Source: Perkinsus marinus ATCC 50983
Lineage: Eukaryota; Perkinsozoa; Perkinsida; Perkinsidae
DNA length: 64,000 nucleotides
Direction: 5' to 3'
Assembly (NCBI RefSeq): GCF_000006405.1
Contig: NW_003215582.1
Span: forward strand, 560,910-624,909
Below are positions 1 through 14,698 of the stretch, piece by piece. A program made the translations under genes and the position numbers. The notes under the pieces are model-generated. The model was not told the origin of the DNA. It searched no databases and saw only the letters and a program-made list of their open reading frames with translations. Each line of letters begins with the position of its first letter. Position 1 is the stretch's first letter.

Positions 1-596
1 ACACGCTGAAGTGGACACGCGGCGTGTCACACGCTTCATGAACTTATACGATTCCCATCTAACTACAAAGACGGGCTTAACGGTATTTCCCACACCAATG
101 AGTGAAGAACCCTGCAGAATTGTCGACCCGTTACTAAGGGATCCTAATCATACTATCGTACTACAGTCAGGAGCTACTGTCGAATAAAGACTAGCGTCAA
201 CTATAGCGCAACTAGCTTAGCCATGCCCACTTGACACAATCCTTCCATCGTGGTCAAGTTGACTTGGACGATTAAGCGACGAACTGTGAAGTATGGCGGA
301 CGGAAAATGAAGTGGCGAAGTTTGGAGAATGGTGGGAGAAAAGTGCTACTTACGTAAATTTAGTGAAGGAGTCTGGGCGTCCCGCAGGTTCGACGAAATA
401 CACTAAATCTTGCACACTTGCAATGACTTGAATCCGCTTTTTTGTTCGACGCAGGTCGCACGGTCGCCGGGTGCTCTTTTAACTGAGTGCGGTACGATCA
501 GGCGTATTATTTTCCTAACGTGGCGGGCGGCGCTCAAGTGCTACTTTCGACACAGCGGATTAATAGTTATTGATAGAAGTATTTAAAGGAAGCAGT
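1..596. other. No gene recognised, left window edge
   Basis: I see no conserved protein on either strand. A short perfect inverted repeat (7-nt arms, 1-nt loop) lies at 14-28, too small to interpret. The last 100 bases or so are presumably the promoter and 5' leader of the RRM gene that starts at 597. The remains of a neighbouring gene's 3' end could be present but cannot be told apart. Confidence 0.4.
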
Positions 597-1618
597 ATGG
601 CATCGCAGGAAAAGTGTGTTTATGTTGGCAATCTCGATTGGACGGTAAGTTGGTATTATTACGTCTCGAATACTCCCAAGAGGCTTCCAATATGATCACC
701 TCAGACTACCGAAGATGAGCTCGGTGATCATATGAAGAAGGTTGGACCTGTCGTGTCGGTCGATATTATGACCAGAAACGATGGTAAATCCAAAGGCTGC
801 GGGTGAGTCACTGTTGGCGGCATGGACTGCATCGCGCGAACGCGTGTTGAGCATCGGCAAGTGGCTTGCAGGATAGTCGAGTTTAAGGAGGCGAGCTCAG
901 TGGCGAAGGCTATTGATACGCTCAATGAGACGCAATTGGGCGAGAGAAAGATCTTTGTCAGAGAGGACCGTGGCCCTGCGAAGCCTTGGTCCGAGAGTGG
1001 TAGTCTTGGGCAGGTCTCTTCTCTACTGTGTAGTAGTGTTGTATGGTACAGGCTCTCCTCGTGGTGGCAAGGGTAAGGGTAAGGGTAAAGGGAAAGGGAA
1101 GGGTAAAGGGAAGGGATATTGGGATTGGGGATTTGATTGGGGATACCGTAAGTTGTGGGTAATTCGGATACCCTCTTACACATGCTCGTCCTCAGCTGGT
1201 AAGGGTAAGGGTTTTAAGGGCTACAAAGGCAAGGGCGGCCTCAGACCACTTCGTGTTGGCCCTCGTGATAAAGGGAGGCTCATCTACGTTGGCAACGTAC
1301 AACAGATTACTATGGTATGGCTCCTAGTAGTACCCTCCTACTCAGTTACCTTGGAGGACAGCCTGGCAAGATCTTAAAGATCTTTTCCGTGAATGCGGTG
1401 AAGTTATACGTGTCGATATCGCCGAAGGTTGGGACGGCCGTTCTAGAGGCTTCGCCACTGTTCTCTTCGAGGATGAAGAGAGCACTACCAAGGCCATCGG
1501 TGAGCCACCTCCACCATACACTTTTTCTGTTATGGATACTTCTCCTTTCAGAGAAGTATAATGAGTACGACTTTGAAGGGCGCAAGCTACTCGTGCGCGA
1601 AGACAAGTTCGTTCAATA
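597..1618 (+). CDS. Two-RRM RNA-binding protein with Gly-Lys-rich linker
   Basis: This is a spliced gene of at least six exons. The start ATG at 597 opens MASQEKCVYVGNLDWT, an RNP2 motif (VYVGNL). Introns are at 645-704, 803-871 and 1000-1051, with further ones near 1148-1195, 1299-1349 and 1500-1551. Joined exons give a first RRM with TTEDELGDHM helix and an RNP1-like KSKGCGIVEF. A GKGKGKGKG linker with YWDWGFDWG aromatic residues follows. The second RRM has LIYVGNLPW as RNP2 and RSRGFATVLF as RNP1, and ends KLLVREDKFVQ. Both RRMs end in a similar xKxxVRED strand, suggesting internal duplication. The family binds single-stranded RNA; the G/K-rich linker resembles those of hnRNP- or Gbp2/Hrb1-type proteins. 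The exact RNA target cannot be read from sequence. Confidence 0.85.
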
Positions 1619-2403
1619 ATACCTTTTTTGAGCTGTCTTCCGCCGAATGATAATGATAGTAACGATGTGACTGGTAGTTATTTTTTGCGGTCTTCCCTTC
1701 TTCACTGCGAGAGGTTAATGAAGCTGATGATCGTTTTTGAGTTCGATATGACGACAGTGATGATATTGGTGAGCGTATACCTACCACTAGGGTCTGAGGG
1801 AAAACCTACTCTTTTGAATTTCGAGTTGGTCAGTGGTGGGGGGGGGGGGTGGAAGTTCGAGCTTTTCTATCCTATCATATCATCATATACTCACCTCGCG
1901 TGATTGTCTTATGAGCAATACAGTAGGGACGGAACGTCCGCTGGGTTGCCGTAGATACCCGATTGCGTACCAATAAGGGTCCGAATTGACTAAATAACCC
2001 AACAAAAATTCTCATTGGTTCATGACGAGAAATCCGTCAATGCTACAACATACACAACCAACAACACGCAACTTGATGATGATGGCTTGTGTTCACAAGC
2101 TTTACCACTCTGATACGGCAGTAACCTGTCACGATGCACCCCCGAGCCGAGACTCTTTCGAAACAGGTGCAGTTCCTGTTTGAGTCTCCTCTGTCCGTTT
2201 CCGCTTAGCCGATTCGACCAAGGTGGCGGTATCAGGGTTCGAACCTGCGACCTTTGCGACGGCAGGTTTCGAACTGACTGAATGAGGACGTGCTGGCTTA
2301 GGGCGGATATATGCAGGCAAATCAGATAGATAACGATGCAGTATTGTAAGACTGAAACGAGTGAAGTCATGATCCCAATAATTCCGATGCTCCACACTGT
2401 GCC
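1619..2403. other. Intergenic region between convergent RRM and poly(A) polymerase genes
   Basis: No supported gene. Both flanking genes point towards this stretch, so it should hold two 3' ends. A run of about 12 G lies near 1838-1850. A tRNA B-box-like motif (GGTTCGAACC, minus strand, near 2237-2246) is present, but no complete cloverleaf could be built around it. Confidence 0.4.
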
Positions 2404-4586
2404 CTACTTGAACTGCCCTCTAAAGGAGTCCCATTCATCTGACAGTGCCGCCTGAGTGATGTGCTCTGCGAAGCCATCACAAGCCGTCTTAATCTCCTTG
2501 CTCACTTCGGCCGATGCCGCCAGATCGTCTGAAGATGTTTGAACCCTCAATCTCGACTACTATCCAATCACCGGCCAACCTGTAGCAATATGGTCGAATG
2601 TTATGCCGAGTACGAAGGCTCCAAGGAAGGTAGGAGCCTCGCCTGGTATGGCATCAGCCCCTAAGGGCCCCCTCGGGAACATGACAGGATGGGGTTGGGG
2701 CAGAACCTATTGATCATGGGTCATAGGAGATGACAATGATGGTGAGCTTACCTTGTGGCCGCAGCAAGTCTCAAGATTCTTCACCAACACTCTAATACGG
2801 GACTCTACCAAGCCCTTGAACTTCAAGAATGCCTTTTCCGTCTCAGCGCTTATCTCTAGTAGCAGGAATTGGCGATAAACCTGAAAATGGGAGATAACGC
2901 AGCTCCGTGAGAAAGCTCCGGATTCAGCCGCTAACGACAGACTCACCTGGAAAAAGGGGAAGGGGGCACAAAGATCTGCCCAGGTAACTTCATTTCCTTT
3001 AGTAGCTCCACTGCTCTTGTTCATGCTCATGAGCTCCATTATTTCTCGGCCTGAGAAGCCTGTCTCGGTGGCCCCTCCAGTATTTTCTATCTCACCTCGC
3101 TTGATCTCCCGCACGATGACCCTTTTATTGGACTCTTGTACGTTATAGGTGGTGTTATGTGTGGGGAAGATGGGAGTGATCACCGGCATCACATGATGCC
3201 TATCGGAGGTGTACCTAATGACTATTCCCAAGATCATCGACGACTCACAGCGCCTCACTTGTTCGGATTCCACTCCTTAAACTTTCGAAGGCCCTGCTCG
3301 GCAGCTATCTCAGGCGGAACCTTGCTGGCTGCGTCCTCTATCGGACACAACGTTACAGCAACACCTAGAGAAACGCCAAGGTAAGCTACCTCCTGAGTGG
3401 CACATTACTGTTGCCATAATCTCTAGTAGCAGTCCATTGCCAGCGTGCATAGACAAAGAAGAACCTCTCTACAATCTGCTTCGCTGAGTAGTTTGGATAC
3501 AACTGGCAGACACGCCCAACCTAGGAGACGACAGGTATCAGCCTCTCCCGTTGAAATGCTGGCAGTAACGCTACCATGACAGCCCAAGATACCCCTCCCA
3601 TGTAGCCGATAGCATTTGAATAGATGAGCCTCTGTTGCGCCCAATACTTGATAACTCTGGTGGCGAGCCGGAAGGTCTGCGTATCCACCACGAGGGATAG
3701 CATCTTATCTGATAACGATGCCTTTAGTGCAGCAATCAATCTCCCTGCACCCACCAGCGACTCGAATGCCGTTCATTGACTTCATGCACCGTTTCTCAAC
3801 GTCGTAGATAAGCTCCTCTTGGACCGAATCAACATCACCAGAGAGTACGTGAGTTGGCACACAGGCGGCCAATATATCCATACAGATCCCACGGTACTTC
3901 ACCTGATACCACACCAATGTGAAACTACTTTACACACCGTAACCACTACCTTTATAATGGGTACGTGAGCAGCTGGTACTGGGTTGCACTCAGTGACATG
4001 AGGCGAGCGATTGAGCATCGTTTCCACAAAATCTACACGGACTCCTACGATATAAGCTATCAGATCGACCTTCTCACCAGTGAAGAAGTCATCCCGAGAT
4101 ATCGAATTAGGTAGGAGGACAAGAGTATCAATATCAGACATAGGTGTTATGACTCCAAGACGGAAACTGAGACCACCATCTCTACCATATCCGAAAATTC
4201 TACAGAGAATACCTCCCAAACGTTAGGACACGTGCCTTCGACTGTATCTCTCCTGCTGAGACATCGTAGATCCACTTGTTCACCATTCGCTCGATCTCTA
4301 CCAATACCTCGTATCTGCCACAGAGATCAGACGCCCGTCAAGACCGCACCTAGCACTACCGTTTCAGCATTCCATGAGAGCTCTCTGGCGGAGCCCTGTT
4401 CTCAATGAAGTGCCGCAGCTCCTCTGTTGCTTCATAGTCGGCGCGCGTAGGATAATTCTCCGATACTGGTGGTGTTACACCTGGCCACGGCGGGAGAGAA
4501 GTATTAGCGGTAGGAGGAGGAGGAGGCGACTGTGAGGAGGATGACGTAGACGACCCTACCCCAGCGATGACCCCTCGACCAGACAT
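2404..4586 (-). CDS. PAP: Poly(A) polymerase (nucleotidyltransferase, canonical nuclear type)
   Basis: This enzyme adds poly(A) tails to cleaved pre-mRNA. Reading the minus strand and joining exons, the start is MSGRGVIAG at 4586, followed by a Pro/Ser-rich leader and GVTPPVSENYPTRADYEA. The catalytic nucleotidyltransferase segment has IFGYG, SFRLGVITPMSDIDTL (the SDID carries the first two metal-binding aspartates), then VKYRGICMDIL (third aspartate). The central domain shows RCMKSMNGIRV, RVIKYWAQQRLIYSNAIGY and MGGVSWAVMVA. The RNA-binding domain includes SDRHHVMPVITPIFPTHNT and LVESRIRVLVKNLE. Introns include 2882-2948 and others near 2752, 3212-3262 and 3370. The C-terminus ends near a TAG at 2404-2406 after a short helix-rich tail, without the long Ser/Thr extension of animal enzymes. 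The first exon diverges from the SNF1 gene at 5728 across a minisatellite. Confidence 0.93.
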
Positions 4587-5142
4587 GTTTGAAAAAGATG
4601 AACAACGCTGATGAGATAAGGGATCCATCAAGGAGGTGCGGGGTTTCACACCCGATAACTATAGCCCCATTCGGAGGTTACTGTATCACGGGTATCACGA
4701 GATGGCAGAAGTACTGGCATGACAACCAATAGAAGAATCGATAGGAGAACTCAGTTGTTGAACTCGCTGAGGAGAACAACAGGATGCTCGTGAAGACACA
4801 TATCAGTACTGCTGAGTCAGCAGTCCGAGCAACATGAACAATGGACATCAATTTTGATGAACTAGACGTCACTTTCGGGATAGACCCGGGGGTATAAGAT
4901 TAACAAGCACACTGATATACCCTACCAGTCGGCGGTGTTACAATATACTCCCCTTGAACCACAAGCATTACGACACACACGATTCACCAACCCCTAGGGA
5001 CATGAGCCCCCAATGCGGCGGCGGGGGCGGCGGTATTGATGACCATGGCAGGCAGGCCGTTGGGATACTTTACGAATACATCTATCAGCAATGTAATACA
5101 TCTCTTGAAAACCAATTCCGCATCAATTAAAATCAATCCCAT
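4587..5142. other. Intergenic region upstream of poly(A) polymerase
   Basis: This is the left half of a divergent promoter region between poly(A) polymerase (start 4586, -) and the SNF1 kinase (start 5728, +). No conserved protein is seen. A short open stretch at 4678-4872 (-) is hydrophobic but unlike anything I know. A C/G-rich patch (near 5015-5035) is present. Confidence 0.4.
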
Positions 5143-5478
5143 CGGCTGGGGCACCTATGCCATAACCCCAAGATAAGCCTTAGTACAATCCATTCGCTCG
5201 GCTGGGGCACCTATGCCATAACCCCAAGATAAGCCTTAGTACAATCCATTCCCTCGGCTGGGGCACCTATGCCATAACCCCAAGATAAGCCTTAGTACAA
5301 GCAATTCTATCGGCTGGGGCACCTATGCCATAACCCCAAGATAAGCCTTAGTACAATCCATTCCCTCGGCTGGGGCACCTATGCCATAACCCCAAGATAG
5401 GCTTTAGTACAAGCAATTCTATCGGCTGGGGCACCTATGCGATATAACAGCAAGTCAGGCCTTAGTACGATGATTGTA
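5143..5478. repeat. 56-bp minisatellite, six tandem copies
   Basis: Copies begin with CGGCTGGGGCACCTATGCC at 5143, 5199, 5255, 5311, 5367 and 5423, an exact 56-bp period. The sixth copy is degenerate. Copies end in one of two tail variants (ATCCATTCNCT or AGCAATTCTAT); copies 2 to 5 alternate them. Each unit contains nested complementary segments (GGCT-GGGG with CCCC-AGCC) and could fold. The array ends 250 bp upstream of the SNF1 kinase start codon and lies 556 bp upstream of the divergent poly(A) polymerase start. Confidence 0.95.
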
Positions 5479-5727
5479 CTACATTCTCGCGAGGACAGGC
5501 GATTGGAAGATCAATTCCGTCTGCAAGACCGCACTAACTTTAATTTCGACTAATCTTGCTACTAATGAGACTGTTCCGCTTGAGGCAGGACGATGGCGTA
5601 GTGCCCTTGAGCATTCGAAAAGCTGATCTCTTGAAAAATTATGGCCAGAGATCGAAACCGCGCGCGCCCAATCTCGATTCGCCTCGTCGATTGAATCGTT
5701 CTGGTCGGTTGTGTATTTATTATTATC

Positions 5728-8912
<3,185 letters not shown>

Positions 8913-9314
8913 TGGAGGGCGAGCTAATCTCGATCGAAGCTGTTGGCGTTTGACGAGTGCTTGGATTGAACCCACGATCTCGAGGCTGGACTGTACTCAG
9001 GTACCTGCGGTATCCACCGGGGCCTCGAAGGGGACATGTGAATCCCAGCATGAGAAGATGATTGATACGATGTTCATGAGGGAGACGGCCACAGCACCAT
9101 TCCAGCGACCTCATCATCAATGTTAACAGTTTGTACTTTTATCCGTGTGTTTTTGTAAAGACAGTAGTAGAAGCTACCATGGCCTTACCTCTAGTACAGC
9201 AGAAGCTGAGAGTAGTTGGCCCCACCTCAGGTGGTATTCATTTGATAAGTACCTTGGTAGACAATGCTATATACCCTCCCTCACTTGCGTTATAGTCTAA
9301 GTATCACAGTGTCC

Positions 9315-9374
<60 letters not shown>

Positions 9375-9423
9375 TAGTAGTAGTAGTAGTAGTAGTAATC
9401 GCTGTAGTATTAGCGTTTTTATC
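8913..9423. other. Intergenic region between SNF1 and DeSI genes
   Basis: No conserved gene is visible. The stretch contains a long GTA/TAG trinucleotide array at about 9315-9397. A tRNA B-box-like motif (GGGTTCAATCC, minus strand, near 8968) is present without a recognisable tRNA around it. Confidence 0.5.
9315..9397. repeat. (TAG)n trinucleotide microsatellite
   Basis: About 27 units of TAG/GTA with one GTG interruption near 9368-9370. The array lies in non-coding DNA upstream of the DeSI gene. Its reverse complement would read as poly-Leu, which is a spurious open frame. Confidence 0.97.
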
Positions 9424-10343
9424 ATGCGGAATCCACAACTACAAGTGAGCGTGAATGTGTACGACCTAGCAGAATCTAACATGATGCTTCCCTGCTGTGG
9501 GGCTCATCATACCGGAGTTGAAATAATGGGAAGAGAATATTCCTTTGCAAAAGGCGAAGGTGGGGAGCAGCTTCCGTATGTAATCGGGTAATAGGGAATT
9601 AGGAGTCTACGACTGTCGGCCACGGGACGCACCAGATGCACGGTTCAAGATGTCTCTTGATATGGGGTGAGGTTGGACAGGAATCACTGAGAAAGAGTCA
9701 CAGTCCTCTCACAGGCGGACGTCGTTGAGCATGCGGCAGATAGAAGCTGCCCTCGACAAGCTCCGGGACGAATATCGTGGCGAATCTTATCACATAGTGA
9801 AGAAAAATTGCAACCATTTCTCAGATGCTCTTTGCAGAGCGGTGGGTGACGATGTATCTTGGAAGATCTTTTTGATGGTTCTTGTATCAGATTATCGGCC
9901 GACCACTGCCGCCCTGGGTGAACCGTTTAGCTTGGTGGGGCTCTTGGTGTGCCTGTTGCATCTCTGACTATGATGATGAGGCTACTCACAATGCTGGGGC
10001 CGGCTCCTCGGGCCAACCACTCCTGCCAGTCAGGCCTCCCATGCAACAGCTCTTTACGGGTAGGTCAATGATCGATCTCGGTAGAGACAAGTTTGTCATC
10101 GACAGGTCAAGGGCATGCCTTGGGTGGTACCCAAGAGAGTACCTTGGGTCGGCTCATGAGCTTCTTCCCTCGCCGAACGGGCTCCTCTGAAGGTCAACTT
10201 ACTACTGATGGTAGCAGTCTTGATGTCAGTCGGTGACTCAGTATTGGGGCATTCAGGGTCCGGTAGCTCGAGAGAGCTCCGACTGCAAGCCATTGAGATG
10301 AGGCATACGAGTGGGCAGGAGGGCGGCATCAGGGGTGCGGAAT
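9424..10343 (+). CDS. DeSI/PPPDE-family deubiquitinase-like or deSUMOylase-like cysteine peptidase
   Basis: The start ATG at 9424 gives MRNPQLQVSVNVYDLAESN. The PPPDE fold carries two catalytic residues: His in AHHTGVEIMGREYSF and Cys in KNCNHFSDAL. After them come PPWVNRLAWWGSWCACCIS, the conserved W-NRLA segment of DESI proteins. Introns are at 9560-9602, 9667-9714 and 9854-9890; each joins in phase and restores the domain. A low-complexity tail follows (Gly/Ser, Gln/Met), with further short introns near 10060-10105 and possibly 10191-10231. If the last intron is not spliced, the protein would stop about 110 nt earlier. The family removes SUMO or ubiquitin from proteins; which one cannot be told here. 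Confidence 0.88.
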
Positions 10344-10461
10344 GACTTCATGTTTTATATATTTGAAGCAGTAGTTCATCTACGGTACTTTTTGTCAAGG
10401 CAACGTTACCATTATTGCGTTGAAGTGGGACCAGGTCGATGCACTATCGTTAATCAGACGT

Positions 10462-12543
10462 ATGGATACTATTATGAACTCGGACGGCCATACCACTCCT
10501 CCTTCACATCATCATCACCGTAACCAGCAGGGCTCCAAGTCTAGTCTTGGTGATGTCAAGGCCGGCACGAAGGTTTGGGTATTCTATCAGATGCAGAAGG
10601 GCCCTAGAGACCCTGCTTGGTTCGCTGTGGACACCCACGTACAGGGCTATAACAGGCCACAAATCGGGTGGAGCGATCGATGGCAACCAGCAGTGGTCAT
10701 CCAGGACTTCAAGGAGACCGATTTCAATCCTGCTAAACACGACACTTATGTCAAGGTCGACATTAGAGCTTGGGTGTGTGGGCATGCTTTGGTCCATAGG
10801 TACGATATGAACACCGTATATGGTTTGATCGGGAACAGGATGTGCTGAATACCACGGATACTAGGAACATAGAGCAAGCCTATTACCCTGGAGATGTCCG
10901 TCTCACGTCCCCTCCGACCCCCAGCCTCTCTATCTTCGTGGTGAGCCCTCAATGGTGCAATATGATGTTACCGAGAGTGTACGTGCTTCGCTATGTAGGT
11001 GCGTTGGGGTAATCCCAATTTCGGTATAGTGAACGACTACGACTGGGAGAGTTGGGGAGAGGCTGGCTCTAACGTCTCGGATACTTACATCTGCCACATG
11101 ATGCAGAAGGGCATAAGGAAGGTTGCCAGGAACGATTACGAGGTCACCATTACGAATCAACTCGCGCTGCCTCCATGATGACTCCTCTTAGGTCCTCAGT
11201 GCCTTCGTCACGAATGCTGATGATCTGAGGAAAATCAGCCCGCTAGCGATCAGACAAATGCTCACTGGTCGCCATAAGGCGGCGATGTAGTCAACAGCAG
11301 GTGCTCCTCTCAGCCGATTACCCGGATGAAGGTACTTCCTCTGGCCCACTGCATTCGAGGATAACATCAGTGATGCTGGTGGTTACATTGACAAGGACGC
11401 CTTCTTCGAGCTGATGGTCGGCATCGAGGCGATGGGAGTCCCCACCATGTTCCCTCATCCTAGCCATCTGTAACAGTACGCATATCTGTGATGTGAGTAC
11501 CTACATGTCAGGCTGGATACCATCGTGTCGAAGGCTTTCTATGCTCATCTCTGTACAATACCCGACCTTCACCTGCCCCCTACGACCCGCGTTTCTCGTG
11601 GCCACGTCGTCGCCTCCCCAGACAGTGCAGCCAGAGTGAGTCAGTCGCTTGTCAGTAGTCTCTCATTGCCAGCAATTTCAGCTCACTTGGGAGCGGCTGT
11701 CGGCGTTATGCGATATGACCAGTGGTGGAGCTCAGAAGAGGAACCCTCTTCCTCGAGGTGCAATCGCCAAGCTTGGATACTCCTGGGAGGCTGCTGATGT
11801 TAGGTGAGATTCCTCTCACGTTGCAATTGAGTCAATTCAGCTCCTTACTCTCTTCAGAACTTGTGATAATATTGGGGAACTGTCTTATCAAATGCTTGAC
11901 TTGTTCGAACAGAAGGGTTGCAAGGTCGACTCGGTATTCGTCCAACAGAGGGTGCCAGTAGATTTGGAATTACGGATGTTCGTCGTGAACGGAAAAGTTG
12001 AGAGGATCCTTTATACTAGGTTATCCAACTTTTCAACGATCGAGTTGGTCGATCGTGTTTTTGGTCAGGTTCCGAGCTGTGAACTCAGCTGGTCTCTTTA
12101 TCGACTTCGAACACGAGACTAAGACTGTCGAAGCCGCGAAGAAGTGGTTCCGCGGCGACGTACCGAGAATGCAGGAGGTGGAGCGAATTTGCTTTCACAT
12201 TATTGACCAGTTTTACAAATGGATGGACACAGAGAGCGTCTACGGCAGCCCGGCCAACCGTTTCGACTTCTTGGTCGGTTACGATAGAGATGATGGTAAA
12301 GCTCTCGAGTCACTAGCCGCATGCAATGCTGTTCTTTTCGTAGGCACATCGGGTCCTAGTGTCTATCTCGGTGAAGTTGGCGAACTAGGGTTCAGTATGG
12401 TAGACTTTCCTGAAGGTCCCCGTAAGGTCTTCAAAGAGGTCGGCATACGATGCCTGAAGACCACCCAAGAGTGTAGTGATGAATCGTGCTGCTGTCGACC
12501 GTTCTCAAATTGGAGTCCCAAGAGGAAGCGTAATGAGGAGTAG
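10462..12543 (+). CDS. ATP-grasp-like protein, function unknown
   Basis: Multi-exon gene with start ATG at 10462 (MDTIMNSDGHTTPPSHHHH). Joined exons give about 500 residues. The N-terminal half has WVFYQMQKGPRDPAW, YEHRIWFDREQDVL, NDYDWESWGEAGSNVSDTY and YFLWPTAFEDNISDAGGYID; I do not recognise it. The C-terminal half looks like an ATP-grasp ligase core: VPVDLELRMFVVNGKVERI followed by VNSAGLFIDFEHET, then RFDFLVGYDRDDG and VYLGEVGELGFSMVDF, resembling the acidic metal-binding strand that ends such folds. Introns are near 10751-10800, 11000-11035, 12018-12068 and 12298-12350. It ends with a basic tail, SPKRKRNEE. The ATP-grasp assignment is inference from pattern, not from a named close relative. 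It lies 118 bp downstream of the DeSI stop. Confidence 0.6.
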
Positions 12544-12722
12544 AGTGAGCCTCGTTGTATGGTCAAAACGATAAGCTCATAACGTTACTGTTACTTCCCG
12601 TTCATAGTGTACTCTCTTATCGCGAGATGAACACCATTGCTACACCTGTTGATTTGATACTAACACAAGTCACATAGCGAGGACATAAGGGGGTTTCGCA
12701 CAAGACCCATTACGGGGTTCGA

Positions 12723-13862
12723 TTATATACCGAAAATCTCCTTAATCTGCCGCATGGCATCCTTAGGGTCCTTCACAGAGTGGCCTATTGTACCTTCGGA
12801 ATATCGAGATGATAAACGCCACTTACAATTCTGTGGCGCAGCGACTTTGTCTTACGTGGATGCTCATAAATCTCGTAGTCGTTTCCTCCAAGTGTAGTCT
12901 TGTCTCCAAAAAAGTGAATCTATGCCCAAAGATACGATGGTGATTCACCTGCTTCCAATAGTACTTCTGCATCCTCAGGGAGGTACCGCAAAACGAAGGT
13001 CTTATCCCATCCCTTGGGGAAACAATCGACAGAAATCTGCCCGCCTATAGCAAACTGAACACCGTACCTGTTGGGAACCAGTTTCTATGACAGTCGCCAC
13101 CCCGAGGCTCACTTGCTAAACTGTTTGTCCATCTCTTCGACAAACTTCTGACGAATTCCGTGTTGTTTATCGTATCTGACGTGATGACGGTCAACGAAAG
13201 AGCCGGAATACAGTTGAGTTACTCGTTGAATTGGATTCGCTCTTCTTGAGAACACTGTCGTCCGACAGGTGAAAAATTGAGCATCCCCATGCGGTACCTA
13301 GATGAGAGGTCGTCGGCGGCGGCATTGGAGGTATTCAGCTCTTACTCGACGAAGGTTCCCCGCTTGACAGGAAGGGTGATCTCCGAAAAGTATCGTAAAA
13401 CGAAATTAATCATCTCCTGGAGTTTCTCTTCCCCGAGGAACTCGGCAAAACTATGCGATCCGATCTGAAGGTATGTGAGGCTAAGCATACCCGCTGTGTA
13501 ATGCAGTACTACCATTTCCTTTCCTTCATATGCTATGATACCGTTCTCAGGGAAAGTGTAGTCTACGCAGTCCCTGCAGTCAGCTGTAAACTGCTCATTG
13601 AGTTTAGGAAGATCAGAGCCAGATACCACGCCGACTGAAATACACTCAGATTGATAAGAGTATTGCTTGAAGTTTTGGTCGCAATAGGAGGGCAGATGGC
13701 CCTTCCAACGACCACCATCAAGTGAGTTCAGCGTCCCTCCCCGGCACTACCTTTTGCCACAGTCCTTAGCTTTTGGATAAGCTCTAACATTTCGGGAGTA
13801 GCAGCACCTCTGGGAGCTGTCAAAGTCCCGTCCAAGTCGAAGAGAGCGTATTTGACGGTCAT
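12723..13862 (-). CDS. PMM: Phosphomannomutase
   Basis: This enzyme converts mannose-6-phosphate to mannose-1-phosphate for GDP-mannose and N-glycan/GPI synthesis. On the minus strand the start is [20 protein letters not shown] at 13862; FDLDGT is the HAD catalytic DxDxT. Following exons give [39 protein letters not shown] and TFVE, then the cap region, [20 protein letters not shown] and [19 protein letters not shown], all standard PMM landmarks. The end is [10 protein letters not shown] with TAA at 12723-12725. An in-frame ATG at 13922 would add 20 residues, but the family normally starts a few residues before the DxDxT motif. This gene breaks a run of plus-strand genes and converges with the ATP-grasp gene. 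Confidence 0.93.
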
Positions 13863-14078
13863 GATAGGCAGCAGAGAAGTAGACAGTCGATTGAATTCAT
13901 CCCCTTTTGAGTAATCGATCACTATGGCGCGCGCTTCTTACGGAGAATTTCAGCCTTCCAAAGATGCATAACTGTCGAGCACTTGAGTCCGGATAGACGT
14001 GCTCCGCCCTTAGCAGAGGCCTTCCATGTGGTGATTATGTTTCTCCTGCTCAGTTTTCTCACGAGTTCATCACTACTA

Positions 14079-14469
14079 ATGTCAACGATACCGGCTAAGT
14101 TGAACGCACTATCGCCAGCGGTGAAGACTATGTTCACTAGATGCATGGGGGCAGCCTCCCGTTTCCAAGACCCCAATTTCAAGCAGTACTTCCAGCGAAT
14201 TGTAAGCGATCGCATTCCTGTCTACCTCTGCTGAATGAGGGGTTCTTGTGTTCAGACCAACTCGGATTTTGACCGTTTCGCGGCCCTCGACGAGGCGACG
14301 CGAGCATCACAAGAACCGGACTTCCTCAAGGAGCAGGAGAAAAACTTCGCAATCCTTGATCGACAAAGCTACATCAGCGATCTGTAAGCGCTTCTCTTTC
14401 TGATGGATCTACGTTGATTGTCTCTATGATAGGTATTACAGTGATCACTTCCACACTACTAAGAAGTAG
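14079..14469 (+). CDS. LYRM4: ISD11/LYRM4-like Complex1_LYR protein
   Basis: Three exons (introns about 14202-14254 and 14386-14431) give a protein of about 95 residues, the usual family size. It starts MSTIPAKLNALSPAVKTMF. The helical bundle reads LSPAVKTMFTRCMGAASRF, DPNFKQYFQRI and ILDRQSYISDLYYSDHFHT, where the last segment matches the RRQxxIxxLYxxD end of ISD11. ISD11 stabilises the mitochondrial cysteine desulfurase NFS1. The usual LYR tripeptide is replaced by MFTR, so it is a divergent LYR protein; another LYRM member is possible. The gene starts 216 bp from the divergent PMM gene. Confidence 0.72.
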
Positions 14470-14698
14470 ATGGCCTTCGTCGAGGGTGTCCGATACAACT
14501 TGAGTGCATCCCTTTTAGTCACTACCACAGTCTGAAGCTTGCACTATAATCTACTGTGTTCGTTTTCAGTGCCTTTTCCCTGCTTGAATGATTCTTGGGG
14601 AGTGTACCCATTATACTTGTTTGCGATACCGCTGGTCGTCACTGTGGTTTGGTTCGAGTAACGAGTAAATTCGCGGGAAGCGTTTTTTAGCTATCGAC

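Noticed and set aside
14-28. Small perfect inverted repeat at the left edge
   Set aside because: 7-bp arms in isolation are expected by chance in 64 kb and nothing surrounds it.
2190-2300. tRNA-like T-arm (GGTTCGAACC) on the minus strand
   Set aside because: The B-box fits but no matching acceptor or D-arm could be found at the right distance, so no tRNA is called.
8930-9010. B-box-like GGGTTCAATCC on the minus strand
   Set aside because: No A-box upstream and no paired T-stem.
9297-9482. Poly-leucine open frame on the minus strand
   Set aside because: It is the complement of a (TAG)n microsatellite with no protein support.
10775-10800. A 26-nt intron in the ATP-grasp-like gene
   Set aside because: A donor further upstream (near 10755) gives an in-phase intron of about 46 nt, in line with the others, so no ultra-short intron is claimed.
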